This document shows positions 17,406 through 26,850 of a stretch of 38,731 nt of DNA, in pieces. Under the pieces are notes generated by a model. The model had not been told where the DNA came from. It did no database searches and saw nothing but the letters and a program-made list of their open reading frames with translations. Each line of letters starts with the position of its first letter. Position 1 is the first letter of the stretch. The position numbers and the translations under genes are program-made. The DNA lies in contig NZ_ADFP01000090.1 in assembly GCF_000177335.1 (NCBI RefSeq), positions 1 through 38,731 on the forward strand, read 5' to 3'. The stretch is from Pyramidobacter piscolens W5455 (GTDB taxonomy: Bacteria; Synergistota; Synergistia; Synergistales; Dethiosulfovibrionaceae).

Positions 17406-18778
17406 CGGTGAGACTGAGTCAATTGGCGTTGCAGGCCGGCGTCGTTGTAAAAGGGGTCGATCGGGAGCTGCCTCTGACCGTTCGGGTGGACAGCCGCGAA
17501 ACGCAAAAAGGCGAGGGGTTTGTGGCGCTTCGCGGCACCAAAGTCGACGGGCACCGCTTCATTCCCGACGTGCTCGCGAAGGGGGGCGCGCTGATCGTCT
17601 GCGAAGCGGCGGCCTATCGAGAGGAATGGAGCTCGCTGTATCCCCAATGCGCTTTTATCCTGACGCCGGAACGCTGTGAATACGGTCTTGCGTCCCTGGC
17701 GTCGGTTTATCTGAAGTCGCTGGAGCGTCTGCGCGAAACCGTCGCCATTACGGGCAGCGTCGGCAAAACTTCGGCGAAAAACGACACGAAAGCTCTTTTG
17801 GAAGGTTATTTCAAAATCCACGCGGCCGCAGGCAACTATAATACGCTCATCGGCTGCGCGGTGACGGTGCTGGCGGCGCCGGCAGACACGGAGGTCGTGC
17901 TGCTGGAAATGGGCGCCAACCATCGCGGGGAAATCGCCGAGATGACGCGTTATCTGCCGCCGACGATCGCCGCAGTCACCGAGGTCGCGCCGGCGCATCT
18001 GGAAAATTTCGGTTCCCTCGAAGGCGTGCTTCAGGCCAAAACGGAAATTTTTGCGTCGGAAAATCTGCGCTGCGCCGTGATCAACGGCGACAACGGAATG
18101 CTCTGCAAACGCGCCGAAGAACTGAGACTGCCGGAAGTGATCCGTTTCGGACGCCGCGGCGAGGTTCTTTTTGCCAGAGAACATCTAAGTTGGGAAAAAG
18201 ATCATTTTACGGTGAGGGCGATTTTGACAGGGCTGGACGGTTTGTCATTCAACCTTTCTTTGCCGTTGGCCGGCGTGCATCAGCTCTATCCGCTCTGCTG
18301 CGCCGTCGCCATCGCGGGGCGTCTGGGGCTTTCCAGCCGCGAGATCGCGGCGTCTTTGCCCAAGTGCCGCAACAGCGCCGGACGCGGAGAGATCCGCCTG
18401 TCCGAAAGCGGCGCAGCGATTCTCGACGAGTGTTACAATGCCAGCCCGGCGGCCGTGAAAGCGTCTCTGGCTGCCATGGACTCGGCCGACATCCCCGGGC
18501 GCCGCTTTTTGATCCTCGGCGAAATGTTGGAGCTGGGAACGGCGTCGGTTTCGGAACACGGCAAGATCTTTGAGCGGGCGCTTCGCGTCAGTGACCTGCT
18601 GTATCTCTTTGGCGAGGAATGGAAGAACGTCGATGGGACGGCGGATTATTATTACGACTCCATCGATGCGCTGATCGAGGCGGTGGATGGAACGCGCCCG
18701 GGCGAAGGCGACGTGATTCTCGTCAAGGGATCGCGCGGCAATCATCTTGAGCGCGTGGTGAGGGCGCTTGAACTATGA
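17402..18778 (+). CDS. murF: UDP-MurNAc-tripeptide:D-alanyl-D-alanine ligase
   Basis: Adds D-Ala-D-Ala to complete the cytoplasmic pentapeptide precursor. The 458-residue product has the N-terminal VDSRETQKGEGFVALRG motif of MurF/MurE uridine binding, the ATP loop GSVGKTSAK at 118-126, an NYNTLIG segment typical of MurF, LLEMGANHRGEI, and DECYNASPAAVKA near residue 345. The start is taken as GTG 17402, which overlaps the murE stop as GTGA and implies coupled translation; GTG 17408 is an alternative. The stop overlaps the mraY start. Confidence 0.95.
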   Translation: MTVRLSQLALQAGVVVKGVDRELPLTVRVDSRETQKGEGFVALRGTKVDGHRFIPDVLAKGGALIVCEAAAYREEWSSLYPQCAFILTPERCEYGLASLASVYLKSLERLRETVAITGSVGKTSAKNDTKALLEGYFKIHAAAGNYNTLIGCAVTVLAAPADTEVVLLEMGANHRGEIAEMTRYLPPTIAAVTEVAPAHLENFGSLEGVLQAKTEIFASENLRCAVINGDNGMLCKRAEELRLPEVIRFGRRGEVLFAREHLSWEKDHFTVRAILTGLDGLSFNLSLPLAGVHQLYPLCCAVAIAGRLGLSSREIAASLPKCRNSAGRGEIRLSESGAAILDECYNASPAAVKASLAAMDSADIPGRRFLILGEMLELGTASVSEHGKIFERALRVSDLLYLFGEEWKNVDGTADYYYDSIDALIEAVDGTRPGEGDVILVKGSRGNHLERVVRALEL

Positions 18779-19743
18779 TGACTCTTCTGGCTCCTCATTC
18801 GCTGATCCTTCTTTTCGTGATTTTCTTCTGTGAGGTTGCCGCGCAGCATTCGTGGATCGACTGGATGCGGCGCCGTCACGTGTCTCAGGTGCAGAAGGCT
18901 TATGGAACGCATATCGACGAGAAGATCAAGGCGAAAGTTCCTGCGGCGGGCGGCGTGGTATTTTTGCTGATCGGTTCAGGGCTTTTGCTGACTCACATGA
19001 TTCGGGGCGATCGCGCCGGCGTGATCTTCTGGTCGTATCCGATCCTTTCCGCTATGGTCGGCTTATGCGACGACATGTTGAAGTTCAAAAACAGTTCCAG
19101 CGAGGGGCTGCGCAGCCTGCAAAAGTTCGCTCTGCAGGCGACGACGACGGGGCTGTGGTTCATCCTTCTGGCATTGGACGGCAAAGTTCCCGCTCTATTC
19201 TGGGGCTTTTCGATCGGCGGCTGGATCTGGCCTCTGGCGCTGTTTTTCGCCGTGGGCATTCAGAATTCGGTGAACGTGACCGACGGTCTGGACGGTCTGG
19301 CGGCGGGGGCAAGCGTCGTGACCTTCGTCGTTTTGGCGTCGCTCTCGCCGGAACCTTACCTGGGATCTCTGACGGGATTGGCCGTCGCTTTGGGATTTCT
19401 ATGGCATAACTGTCATCCCGCTCAGGTCTTCATGGGCGACGCGGGAGCGCATTTTTTGGCCGGGCTGATGGCTTCCTGCGCTTTTATGGGCGCCGGCGGC
19501 GTGTTGGTCTTGATCCCCGCGGGAACGGGATTCGGCATTGAGATGCTGTCGGTCGTGATCCAGCTGATCGCCATTCATGGTTGGGGCCGGCGCGTTTTTA
19601 GAATGAGCCCCCTTCACCATCATTTTCAACTGTTGGGCTGGCCCGAAGACCGCATCGTCGTCCGTTTTTTGCTGGCCCATACGCTTTGTTCGCTGCTGTG
19701 CGCCGCGGCGGCGCAGTCCGTGGCGTTCTTTTTTATGCCGTGA
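18775..19743 (+). CDS. mraY: Phospho-N-acetylmuramoyl-pentapeptide transferase
   Basis: Transfers phospho-MurNAc-pentapeptide to undecaprenyl phosphate at the inner membrane, making lipid I. The 322-residue, about ten-helix protein shows the family blocks in order: KVPAAGGVVF, CDDMLKFKN (Mg-binding Asp pair), NVTDGLDGLAAG, FMGDAGAHFLAG and PLHHHFQLLGW (His-rich loop). It is shorter than E. coli MraY (about 360) mainly at the N-terminus. Its ATG overlaps the murF stop. It is followed by the largest gap inside the cluster, 72 bp without a recognisable signal. Confidence 0.96.
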   Translation: MMTLLAPHSLILLFVIFFCEVAAQHSWIDWMRRRHVSQVQKAYGTHIDEKIKAKVPAAGGVVFLLIGSGLLLTHMIRGDRAGVIFWSYPILSAMVGLCDDMLKFKNSSSEGLRSLQKFALQATTTGLWFILLALDGKVPALFWGFSIGGWIWPLALFFAVGIQNSVNVTDGLDGLAAGASVVTFVVLASLSPEPYLGSLTGLAVALGFLWHNCHPAQVFMGDAGAHFLAGLMASCAFMGAGGVLVLIPAGTGFGIEMLSVVIQLIAIHGWGRRVFRMSPLHHHFQLLGWPEDRIVVRFLLAHTLCSLLCAAAAQSVAFFFMP

Positions 19744-19815
19744 TCGATTTTCGTTGAGCGCGACGTCGCTACCGTGCGTTTGGTCTTTTCGGGCGCGGCG
19801 GAAGGAGGAGTTTAG

Positions 19816-21126
19816 ATGGTTCATAAGATCACCGTCGTCGGCGCCGGCGTGAGCGGAAGGGCTCTGGCGCTCTGGGCGGCCAGCCGCGGCGCCGGTGTTT
19901 TCGTGACCGATCATCGGGCGGAGATCCCCCGCGAGACGCAGGAGCTTTTCAGCAAGACGCGGATCCAATGGGAAACCGGCGGCCATACGCCCAGATGTTG
20001 CGAGTGCGACCTGATGGTTGTGAGCTCGGGCGTGTCGGAAAAATCGGATGCGGTGTCGATGGCCCGCGCAAAAAACGTGCCTGTGCAGGGAGAGCTCGAC
20101 CTTCTCGCCCCGTTCCTGAAAGGAAAGATCATCGCCGTGACGGGAACGAACGGCAAAACGACCTGCACGGCGCTGATCGCTCATCTGCTGCGGAACGCCG
20201 GGCTGAACGCCGTTTCGGCGGGGAACATCGGCAATCCCCTGGCGGCCCATGCGGACAGAAGCTATGACGCAATCGTGATGGAGCTGAGCAGTTTTCAGCT
20301 GCACTGGAACACGCAGCTCAGACCGGACGTTGCCGTTCTGACGAACCTGGCCCCCGACCATCTTGATTGGCACGGCAGTTATGAGAACTACAAGAACGAC
20401 AAGTGCAAGATCTTTCTGCCCCGCCAGGAAGAATGCTACGCGGTGACGCATGACGTCGACGCGTTCCGAGTCCCGGCGGGACGCGCCGTTTGTGCGCTGG
20501 GGCGCGGCAATCTGAGGATCGACATGGACGGCCGCGATGTGTTTCTCGTCGGTCACGGGAGACGCCGCCTGTTGTTCCATAAAAGCTCGTTGAAACTGCT
20601 CGGCTCCCATAATTTGGAAAATGCGGCCATGTCTTGCGCAGCCGTGGCGCTTGCGTTTCGCGATGTCGATCCCTCCGCGGGACTTGCCGGTTTTGAAGCC
20701 CTCCATCATCGTTGTGAGCCGGTGGGCGAACAGAACGGCGTCCTTTTTATCGACGATTCCAAAGGAACCAACGTCGCCGCCGTGATCGCGGCTTTGCACA
20801 GCATAAACGGGCGCAAGCTGATTATCCTTGGCGGTCAGGGTAAGGGCGAAAGCTATGATGAACTTGCCCGCGTCGTTTGCGAAGAGACGTTCGCCGCGAT
20901 TGTGATCGGTTCCGAAGCCGAAAAAATTCTCGCGGCGCTGCGGGTTGCCGGTTACGGACATGCCGTGCGGGCGAAGGACATGGCCGAAGCCGTAAAAAAA
21001 GCTTCGGAACTTGCCGCTCCCGGCGACAAAGTCCTTCTTTCTCCGGCCTGCACAAGCTGGGACATGTATCATAGTTATGAAGAACGGGGAGATCATTTTG
21101 CCCAACTCGTCAGAGCGTTATTCTAA
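19816..21126 (+). CDS. murD: UDP-N-acetylmuramoyl-L-alanine:D-glutamate ligase
   Basis: Adds D-Glu to UDP-MurNAc-L-Ala. The 436-residue protein starts with a Rossmann-like uridine-binding fold (VVGAGVSGRALA), has the ATP loop GTNGKTT at 110-116, ELSSFQLHW (a MurD signature), LTNLAPDHLDWHGSYENY with the following lysine-rich DKCKIF, and ends with SPACTSWDMY, the usual C-terminal MurD block. The start follows GGAAGGAGGAG at a suitable distance. It overlaps the ftsW start. Confidence 0.96.
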   Translation: MVHKITVVGAGVSGRALALWAASRGAGVFVTDHRAEIPRETQELFSKTRIQWETGGHTPRCCECDLMVVSSGVSEKSDAVSMARAKNVPVQGELDLLAPFLKGKIIAVTGTNGKTTCTALIAHLLRNAGLNAVSAGNIGNPLAAHADRSYDAIVMELSSFQLHWNTQLRPDVAVLTNLAPDHLDWHGSYENYKNDKCKIFLPRQEECYAVTHDVDAFRVPAGRAVCALGRGNLRIDMDGRDVFLVGHGRRRLLFHKSSLKLLGSHNLENAAMSCAAVALAFRDVDPSAGLAGFEALHHRCEPVGEQNGVLFIDDSKGTNVAAVIAALHSINGRKLIILGGQGKGESYDELARVVCEETFAAIVIGSEAEKILAALRVAGYGHAVRAKDMAEAVKKASELAAPGDKVLLSPACTSWDMYHSYEERGDHFAQLVRALF

Positions 21127-22207
21127 CCAGATAAAGGTCTCGCGGTGTTATAACCGCGATTCCGGCAGCGGAAGCGTTTTTGGACTTTGGATTGTGCCCT
21201 TGATCCTTTCCACGTTAGGCGTCGTCGTGGTCTCGTCGATGACGGGCTGGGATCTTTCTTCGCCGGGATTGAAGCAGGCGCTGTGGCTCGTGGTAGCTTT
21301 GTCGGGATTTATCGTGGTGACTCAGGTGCCGCTGAGTTTTTGGTCGAGGCACAGCATTTTTTTGCTGGCTGTGGCCTTTGGTCTGCTGGCGATGACGGTC
21401 TTTTCCCCGTTGAGAGTTGTCGTCAAGGGAGCTTCCCGGTGGATCCGTCTTGGTCCAGTCAACTTCCAGCCGTTGGAAGTCGTGAGCTTTGTGATGATGA
21501 TTCATCTCGCCAAAGTCTATATGCGGGTGGACAGCATGTGGAAAGCGCTGATCCTCAGCGGCATCCTGTTTGCTCCCTTTGCCCTGATCATCATGAAACA
21601 ACCTGACTTTGGCGGCCTGCTGCTGCTCGTGGGCATTATGGGCGCGCTTTTCATCGAACGATACGGCATCCTGTTGCCGCTGGTCACGGGGATTGCCGCG
21701 TCTCCGGTGCTATGGTACATGGCGAATTATGGATATCGCGCCGAACGGATCGAAACATGGCTCGATCCCTGGACCGATCCGTTGGGTTCCGGTTATCAGG
21801 TCATTCAGGGACTGATCGCTTTTGCCAATGGGCGAATATGGGGCATCGGTCTGGGCCGGGGGCAGCAATTTTTACCGGAAGTACACAACGATTTTATTTT
21901 CCCCGCTCTTGGAGAACAGCTGGGACTTGTCGGCACGATGAGCGTTTTTCTTCTGTTTGTGTTTTGGACGCTGCGCGTCTATGCCGCATACAGAAAAGCG
22001 ACGCCGGAACGGCGTATTCTCATTTGGGGATGCTGCGTCGCGGTACTGCTGCCGTTTTTCATCAACCTCGGCGGCGTCATGAAACTGATTCCCCTGACGG
22101 GCATGCCTCTGCCGTTTATCAGTTACGGAGGCACCTCGCTGGTATTCATGTGGGCAAGGATCGGCTTGCTGATCAGGCTGATCAAAGAACCGATAGAAGA
22201 CGAGTAG
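21098..22207 (+). CDS. ftsW: Septal peptidoglycan glycosyltransferase FtsW (SEDS family)
   Basis: Polymerises lipid II at the division septum together with FtsI. The product has about ten membrane helices and the SEDS signatures KGASRWIRLGPVNFQPLE, KQPDFGGLLLL, GSGYQVIQGLIAFANG, the HNDFIFPALGEQLG loop and LPFISYGGTS near the end. The start is uncertain. TTG 21098 has GGGGAG 6 nt upstream and gives 369 residues; ATG 21077, seven codons earlier, has no Shine-Dalgarno. Either start lies inside the end of murD, so translation is coupled. Confidence 0.94.
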   Translation: MPNSSERYSNQIKVSRCYNRDSGSGSVFGLWIVPLILSTLGVVVVSSMTGWDLSSPGLKQALWLVVALSGFIVVTQVPLSFWSRHSIFLLAVAFGLLAMTVFSPLRVVVKGASRWIRLGPVNFQPLEVVSFVMMIHLAKVYMRVDSMWKALILSGILFAPFALIIMKQPDFGGLLLLVGIMGALFIERYGILLPLVTGIAASPVLWYMANYGYRAERIETWLDPWTDPLGSGYQVIQGLIAFANGRIWGIGLGRGQQFLPEVHNDFIFPALGEQLGLVGTMSVFLLFVFWTLRVYAAYRKATPERRILIWGCCVAVLLPFFINLGGVMKLIPLTGMPLPFISYGGTSLVFMWARIGLLIRLIKEPIEDE

Positions 22208-22221
22208 AGGAGGACGGTGAC

Positions 22222-23259
22222 GTGGCGTACAGAATCCTGCTGGCTGCCGGGGGAACCGGCGGTCATATCATCCCGTCCGTCGCTTTCGGCTTGTGGTTGC
22301 AAAAGCAGGGTGAATCGGTCATTTGGCTCTCGGGCAGCCGTCCGCTGGAAGACGAAATTTATAAGGCTCATGGCATAGCTCCTCAAAAATTGTCGCTGGA
22401 AGGCTCGCCTTTGGGCGTGCCCGGTCTGCGTTCGCTGAAGCGCTGGAAACATCTTTTCGGTTCTTTTTTCGAAGCATGCGCGATTTTAAAGAGAGAACGG
22501 ATCGACCATTGCGTCCTGTTTGGCGGTTATCTTTCGATGCCCGTTTTGCTGGCGGCGCGGTGCCTTCACGTTCCCGCGCTTATACATGAACAGAACACAG
22601 TCGCAGGGAAAGTCACCCGTTTTGCAGCCAGGTGCGGCATTCCTGTCGCCTGCGCTTGGGAAGAGTGTCAGGGGCTGGATACAATAAAAAAAACTGTGAC
22701 GGGTATGCCGTTGCGCGAGATCCGGCTGATCGATAAAAAAGACGCTCAGAAACGGCTGTTGGGGGCGTCTCTGAGCGACAATGAAAAACTGATTGTTATT
22801 TTAGGCGGCTCTTTGGGCAGCGGCGGCATGAAAAAAGTGCTGCAAGATGCACAAAATATGATAAAATCAACGAGTTATAAAGTCCTATGCATGGGGATCG
22901 AACCCAAGGATCGTCCTTTTCCGGAAGCGTTGACTCACGAAGCCTGCTGGGATATGACGGCGGTATTTTCCGCGGCGGATGTGATCGTCTGCCGAGCTGG
23001 AGCTTCGACACTGGCAGAGCTTCGGGCCCTGGGAATTCCAGCGCTCGTCGTGCCGTGGCTAAAAGCCGCTGGACAGCACCAGGTGAGCAACGCCCAGTAT
23101 TTCTCCAAATTGACGGGAGCCCCCGTCTTCTTGGAAGGTTCTTCACAGGAGCAGTTCCGCGCGGCCTTGCAGTCTGTCGCAGAGCGGCGCATGAGCTGTG
23201 AGAATTTGAATGCAGGCGCAGTAAACCTTTACGAAGCCTTGCGCAGCCTCACAGTTTGA
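22222..23259 (+). CDS. murG: UDP-GlcNAc:lipid I N-acetylglucosaminyltransferase
   Basis: Adds GlcNAc to lipid I to make lipid II on the inner face of the membrane. The 345-residue GT28 enzyme has the glycine-rich AAGGTGGHIIPSVA at the N-terminus, an HEQNTVAGKVTRF block (about 115-127), GGSLGS at the start of the second Rossmann domain, and the donor-binding CRAGASTLAEL segment followed by AAGQHQVSNA. The GTG start is set by GAGGAGG 8 nt upstream and gives the expected N-terminus. Confidence 0.95.
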   Translation: MAYRILLAAGGTGGHIIPSVAFGLWLQKQGESVIWLSGSRPLEDEIYKAHGIAPQKLSLEGSPLGVPGLRSLKRWKHLFGSFFEACAILKRERIDHCVLFGGYLSMPVLLAARCLHVPALIHEQNTVAGKVTRFAARCGIPVACAWEECQGLDTIKKTVTGMPLREIRLIDKKDAQKRLLGASLSDNEKLIVILGGSLGSGGMKKVLQDAQNMIKSTSYKVLCMGIEPKDRPFPEALTHEACWDMTAVFSAADVIVCRAGASTLAELRALGIPALVVPWLKAAGQHQVSNAQYFSKLTGAPVFLEGSSQEQFRAALQSVAERRMSCENLNAGAVNLYEALRSLTV

Positions 23260-23273
23260 AAGGGGAATCCCAA

Positions 23274-24704
23274 GTGGGTCGAAAAAAAATAGATCTGGGC
23301 AGTATCAAAAACATTCACCTTATGGGTGTTGGCGGAGCGGGAATGAGCGGGCTGGCGCTGCTTTTCCGCGAATTGGGATTCAACGTCAGCGGTTGCGATA
23401 TGGGACGCACTGCTTACGTCGAAAAGCTGGAGAAAGCCGGCGTAAAGATTCTTTACGGACATGACGTGCACCATTTGGATGCGTGCGCAGTTGATTTGCT
23501 GGCGTACAGCAGCGCGATTCCCGCGTCCAATCCCGAGCTGGCCGAGGCGCGCAGAAAAGAAATCCCTGTGCTGCAGCGAGCCGAGCTGCTGAGCCTTCTT
23601 TTCGACTCCAAAAACGGCATCGGCGTGGCGGGAACACATGGTAAGACGACGACGACTTCGCTGATCAGCTATATCCTTGAGCAGGCCGACATGCAGCCCA
23701 CCATCGCGGTGGGCGGAGAGCTTTGTGACATTGGCTGCAATGCCAAGCTCGGCATGGGGGAGTACATGGTCGCCGAACTTGACGAAAGTGACGAGTCTTT
23801 TGAGTATTTTCATCCCCTTTACTCTGTCGTGACGAACGTCGATTGGGATCACGTGAATCAATATCCCGATCTTCAGGCCGTCATCGATGCTTTCGGCCGT
23901 TTTCTTCGCAACACCAAGGAAGGCGGTAAACTCTTCCTGTGCGGAGAGGATGCCGGAGTTAAAAAGGTGATCGAAGCGCTTCCGAACGATTTGAAGAATC
24001 GCATGTATCTTTTCGGGCGCGATCCTTCGTTCGATTTTTACGCTGCCGACATCCAGTATCACTGCGGCGGTGGTTTGAACTACACTTTCTATGCGAAAGG
24101 CCGGAAGATGGGGACCATCGAGCTGGTGATTTCCGGCGAACATAATGTCCTCGATTCTCTGGCGGCATGTGGCGTCGCTCATGAACTGGGAGTTTCCTTC
24201 GACATCGTTCAGAAGGCCATGAGAATGTTTCATGGGGCCAAGCGGCGTCTTCAGCTGCGTGCCATGTGTCCGGACAATATCCTGGTATACGACGACTATG
24301 GGCACCATCCCCGCGAGATTGAGGCAACGCTGAACGCGGTCCGGCTTATGTACCCCGACCGGCGAATCCTGTTGATATTTCAGCCTCATCGCTACACGCG
24401 GACCCAGGCTCTTTTCGATCGTTTTGCAGAAGTGTTGGCCAGCGTGCCCCAGGTCGTGCTGCTGCCGATCTATGCGGCGGACGAGCAACCGATTCCCGGC
24501 GTATCGTCCGAACTGATCGGCGCCACAGTGGCAAAGCTTGGCGGCAGTTGCGTCCTCGCGCAGAATAAAGTTGAAGCCGCTGGAAGGGCCCTGTCGCTGG
24601 TTCGTCCCGGTGACTTGATTCTGACCGAAGGAGCAGGCGATGTATGTGTGATTGGCGATCTGGTCGTTCAGGAGTTGAACAGGAGTTTTGCGTCGGCTCT
24701 TTGA
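23274..24704 (+). CDS. murC: UDP-N-acetylmuramate:L-alanine ligase
   Basis: Attaches L-Ala to UDP-MurNAc, the first stem-peptide step. The 476-residue protein begins with IHLMGVGGAGMSGLA, the murC dinucleotide-like fold, has the ATP loop GTHGKTTTT at 120-128, ELDESDESF, NVDWDHVNQY and DDYGHHPREI, the last a strong MurC signature. GTG 23274 is preferred, with AAAGGGG 8 nt upstream; TTG 23256 is in frame but lies within the murG stop region with no separate ribosome site. No murB or ddl follows it, unlike in many dcw clusters. Confidence 0.95.
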   Translation: MGRKKIDLGSIKNIHLMGVGGAGMSGLALLFRELGFNVSGCDMGRTAYVEKLEKAGVKILYGHDVHHLDACAVDLLAYSSAIPASNPELAEARRKEIPVLQRAELLSLLFDSKNGIGVAGTHGKTTTTSLISYILEQADMQPTIAVGGELCDIGCNAKLGMGEYMVAELDESDESFEYFHPLYSVVTNVDWDHVNQYPDLQAVIDAFGRFLRNTKEGGKLFLCGEDAGVKKVIEALPNDLKNRMYLFGRDPSFDFYAADIQYHCGGGLNYTFYAKGRKMGTIELVISGEHNVLDSLAACGVAHELGVSFDIVQKAMRMFHGAKRRLQLRAMCPDNILVYDDYGHHPREIEATLNAVRLMYPDRRILLIFQPHRYTRTQALFDRFAEVLASVPQVVLLPIYAADEQPIPGVSSELIGATVAKLGGSCVLAQNKVEAAGRALSLVRPGDLILTEGAGDVCVIGDLVVQELNRSFASAL

Positions 24705-24730
24705 CATTTTGATTTTTATGGGGGCGGGCA

Positions 24731-25492
24731 ATGCGGAAAAGATTACGGTGGTGCATATATTCTTTTTTAGCGGGATCTTTTCTGTGCCTGAACGATCGTT
24801 TTCAACCCTTTCGCCTGAAGTCGTTGCAGGTTGAAAATTTTTCGGCCGAGTTCGAGACGAATCTGCGCGATTGGAGCGAGTCATTCCTGAATTTCCATCC
24901 AGCATGGCTTTTGGCGAAAAGCGAACTTAAAAGCTATGAACGGCAATATCCCTTTACGATAGAAACGCAATGGAACCCTTTTCGTGGCGCACTGAAACTG
25001 ACCGCGGTCCCCTTTGTTCCGGCCATGAGAATCGTCTGGCAGCATGCCGAGTATCTTATTGCGCAGGACGGTGCGGCATGGCGCCGCGATCTGTGGGACA
25101 AGGTGCTGACTGCGGAAATTCCGCAGCTCCCTGAACTTCGGGTGGGGAATTCGTTTCCTTTGCTTGAGGATCTGGGGCTCAACGGAGTTACTCGTTTGAC
25201 GGTTTCGTATCAATGGCTTTATTCACTGCAGCAAACTCTGCTTTCCCAGAAGGACCTGAAAGTTTCCGATGTGGAACTGCTCCGCCGCGGCGGAGAAGAT
25301 GTGGTTGCCTGTGTTTTTGAAAACGTCGGGACAAAAAGCCAGTCGTCTTTTATTGGAAAAGTGTCTCATCTTGAAAAAAGTCTCATCGTCGTGAGAGAAT
25401 TGACTGGCGCGAAACCGGAACAAAAAACGTCGATCGATGCGACGTACGAGGATAAAATAATTATCAAGAAAAACAGCGTCATCCCTGAATAA
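24731..25492 (+). CDS. Divergent FtsQ/DivIB-like cell-division protein
   Basis: A 253-residue protein in the position always held by ftsQ, between murC and ftsA. A basic N-terminus leads into a membrane segment (about residues 6-21, RWCIYSFLAGSFLCL). Then comes a region compatible with a POTRA domain: LKSLQVENF, helices, and IVWQHAEYLIAQDGAAW, which resembles the A.W..Y.L.D..G.. strand after POTRA. A beta-rich second domain follows (NGVTRLTVSYQWL..). Overall similarity to textbook FtsQ is low, so the name rests on topology and context. Its expected role is to scaffold FtsL/FtsB and hold the FtsWI synthase in check. Its base composition looks more AT-rich than that of flanking genes. Confidence 0.7.
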   Translation: MRKRLRWCIYSFLAGSFLCLNDRFQPFRLKSLQVENFSAEFETNLRDWSESFLNFHPAWLLAKSELKSYERQYPFTIETQWNPFRGALKLTAVPFVPAMRIVWQHAEYLIAQDGAAWRRDLWDKVLTAEIPQLPELRVGNSFPLLEDLGLNGVTRLTVSYQWLYSLQQTLLSQKDLKVSDVELLRRGGEDVVACVFENVGTKSQSSFIGKVSHLEKSLIVVRELTGAKPEQKTSIDATYEDKIIIKKNSVIPE

Positions 25493-25519
25493 TGTTTGAG
25501 GGTAAAGGAGAGAGGATTT

Positions 25520-26836
25520 ATGGGCAGAGATTCTGACATCCTGGTGGGACTTGATCTCGGCACGAAGAAAATAGCCGTGGCAGTTGCCGAACGAGCGCCG
25601 GAAAACCCCGATAAAGCGCAGATCATAGGCATAGGACAGGCGCCTTCCCGAGGTCTGCGCAAAGGTATGATCGTCAATCTCGATCAGGCGGTCAGTTCGG
25701 TCTCCGACGCTATCGCCGATGCCGAATCTATGCTCAGCGGTATAAAGATCAGCCGTGCTGTGGTCGCTTTCAGCGGTATCGACGTAAAATGCCACGTACT
25801 GAAGGGAAAGATTTCCCTGGGACGTTCGCCGCGCCAGATCATGGCTGAAGACATCGAGCGGGTCATCGAGACGGCACTGAGTGAGCTTCAGCTGCCGCCG
25901 AGCAGTTGCTGCCTTCATTCAATTCCGATTAAATATGCTATCGACGGCAACAGCGGGATCGACAATCCTTTGGAGATGACGGGCATCCGTCTGGAGGTCG
26001 AACTGACGGCGCTCGTAATCCCTACTACCGTGGCGCAAAATGTGGTAAACTGTGTGGAAAAAGCGGGAGTCTCTGTGGTTGGTCTTGTTCTCAAACCTGT
26101 CGCCGAGGCTTTGGGAACGCTGAGCGCCGACGAGCGGGCGATGGGCGCCTCCCTTGTGGCGATCGGCGGTGGAACGACGAGCGTGTCGATCTTTTCCGAA
26201 GGACATATGGTTCACGCCGCGGAAATTCCTGTTGGCGGCGATCATATTACCAACGATATTTCCTGCGTCATGAAAATTCCTTTTGCGATCGCGGAAGAGC
26301 TAAAAAAAGATATTGACGTGGACCCGAAGGCGGAAACGACGGAAACGGATGGAACGCTGACGGTGGAACACCGCGGCCGAAAGCGTGAACTGGGCAAGGA
26401 AGAAGTGGGGGAGATCATGGCAAGCCGTCTGGACGAGCTTTTTGCCGACAGCATCGTTCCCAGTCTCAAAGCGATCCAAAAGGCGGGGCTCCCCACTGAT
26501 GTGATTCTGACGGGCGGCGTCATGATGACTCAAGGCATCGTTCCGTTTGCCGATTCTTACTTGGGAACATCCGTGCGAGTCGGCGTGCCCGTGCTTCAGG
26601 AGGAGATGCAGCGAGGACGCAATGACTGTCGTTACAGTGCCGTATCGGGGATTATCGTGTATCTGATGGAAAGGAGAAAGAATCCCTTTGCATACGTGGA
26701 AGCGCCTATGTCGATTTTCAAAAACATTGCCACCGGCAAATCTTCTAAGAGAATGAAAGGTGCAAGAAGACCTTCTCAGTCGCCCCTTAAATCCTTTGCC
26801 CGCAATGCGAGAGAACTTTTCAGAGAATTATTCTAA
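25520..26836 (+). CDS. ftsA: Cell-division protein FtsA
   Basis: An actin-like ATPase that tethers FtsZ filaments to the membrane. The 438-residue product opens with ILVGLDLGTKKIAV (phosphate-1 motif), has SHS2-like domain 1C with AFSGIDVKCHVLKG, an IGGGTTSVSIF phosphate-2 block and LTGGVMMTQGI adenosine block. It ends in an amphipathic helix (KSFARNARELFRELF) that is the expected membrane-targeting sequence. The start follows AAAGGAGAGAGG; an in-frame ATG 24 bases earlier would precede this site. It is followed after 14 bp by ftsZ. Confidence 0.96.
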   Translation: MGRDSDILVGLDLGTKKIAVAVAERAPENPDKAQIIGIGQAPSRGLRKGMIVNLDQAVSSVSDAIADAESMLSGIKISRAVVAFSGIDVKCHVLKGKISLGRSPRQIMAEDIERVIETALSELQLPPSSCCLHSIPIKYAIDGNSGIDNPLEMTGIRLEVELTALVIPTTVAQNVVNCVEKAGVSVVGLVLKPVAEALGTLSADERAMGASLVAIGGGTTSVSIFSEGHMVHAAEIPVGGDHITNDISCVMKIPFAIAEELKKDIDVDPKAETTETDGTLTVEHRGRKRELGKEEVGEIMASRLDELFADSIVPSLKAIQKAGLPTDVILTGGVMMTQGIVPFADSYLGTSVRVGVPVLQEEMQRGRNDCRYSAVSGIIVYLMERRKNPFAYVEAPMSIFKNIATGKSSKRMKGARRPSQSPLKSFARNARELFRELF

Positions 26837-26850
26837 GGAGGACCGGTTCC

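Noticed and set aside
19399-21105. A 568-codon minus-strand frame opposite mraY and murD
   Set aside because: Long only because of GC-rich third positions in the sense genes; no recognisable motif and no promoter.
21141-21158. A hairpin CGCGGT/ACCGCG at the start of ftsW
   Set aside because: Six base pairs inside a coding region, no T-run; too small to distinguish from chance.
24699-24704. A TTGACA just after murC as a promoter for the ftsQ-like gene
   Set aside because: No acceptable -10 box 16-18 bp downstream; the hexamer includes the murC stop codon.
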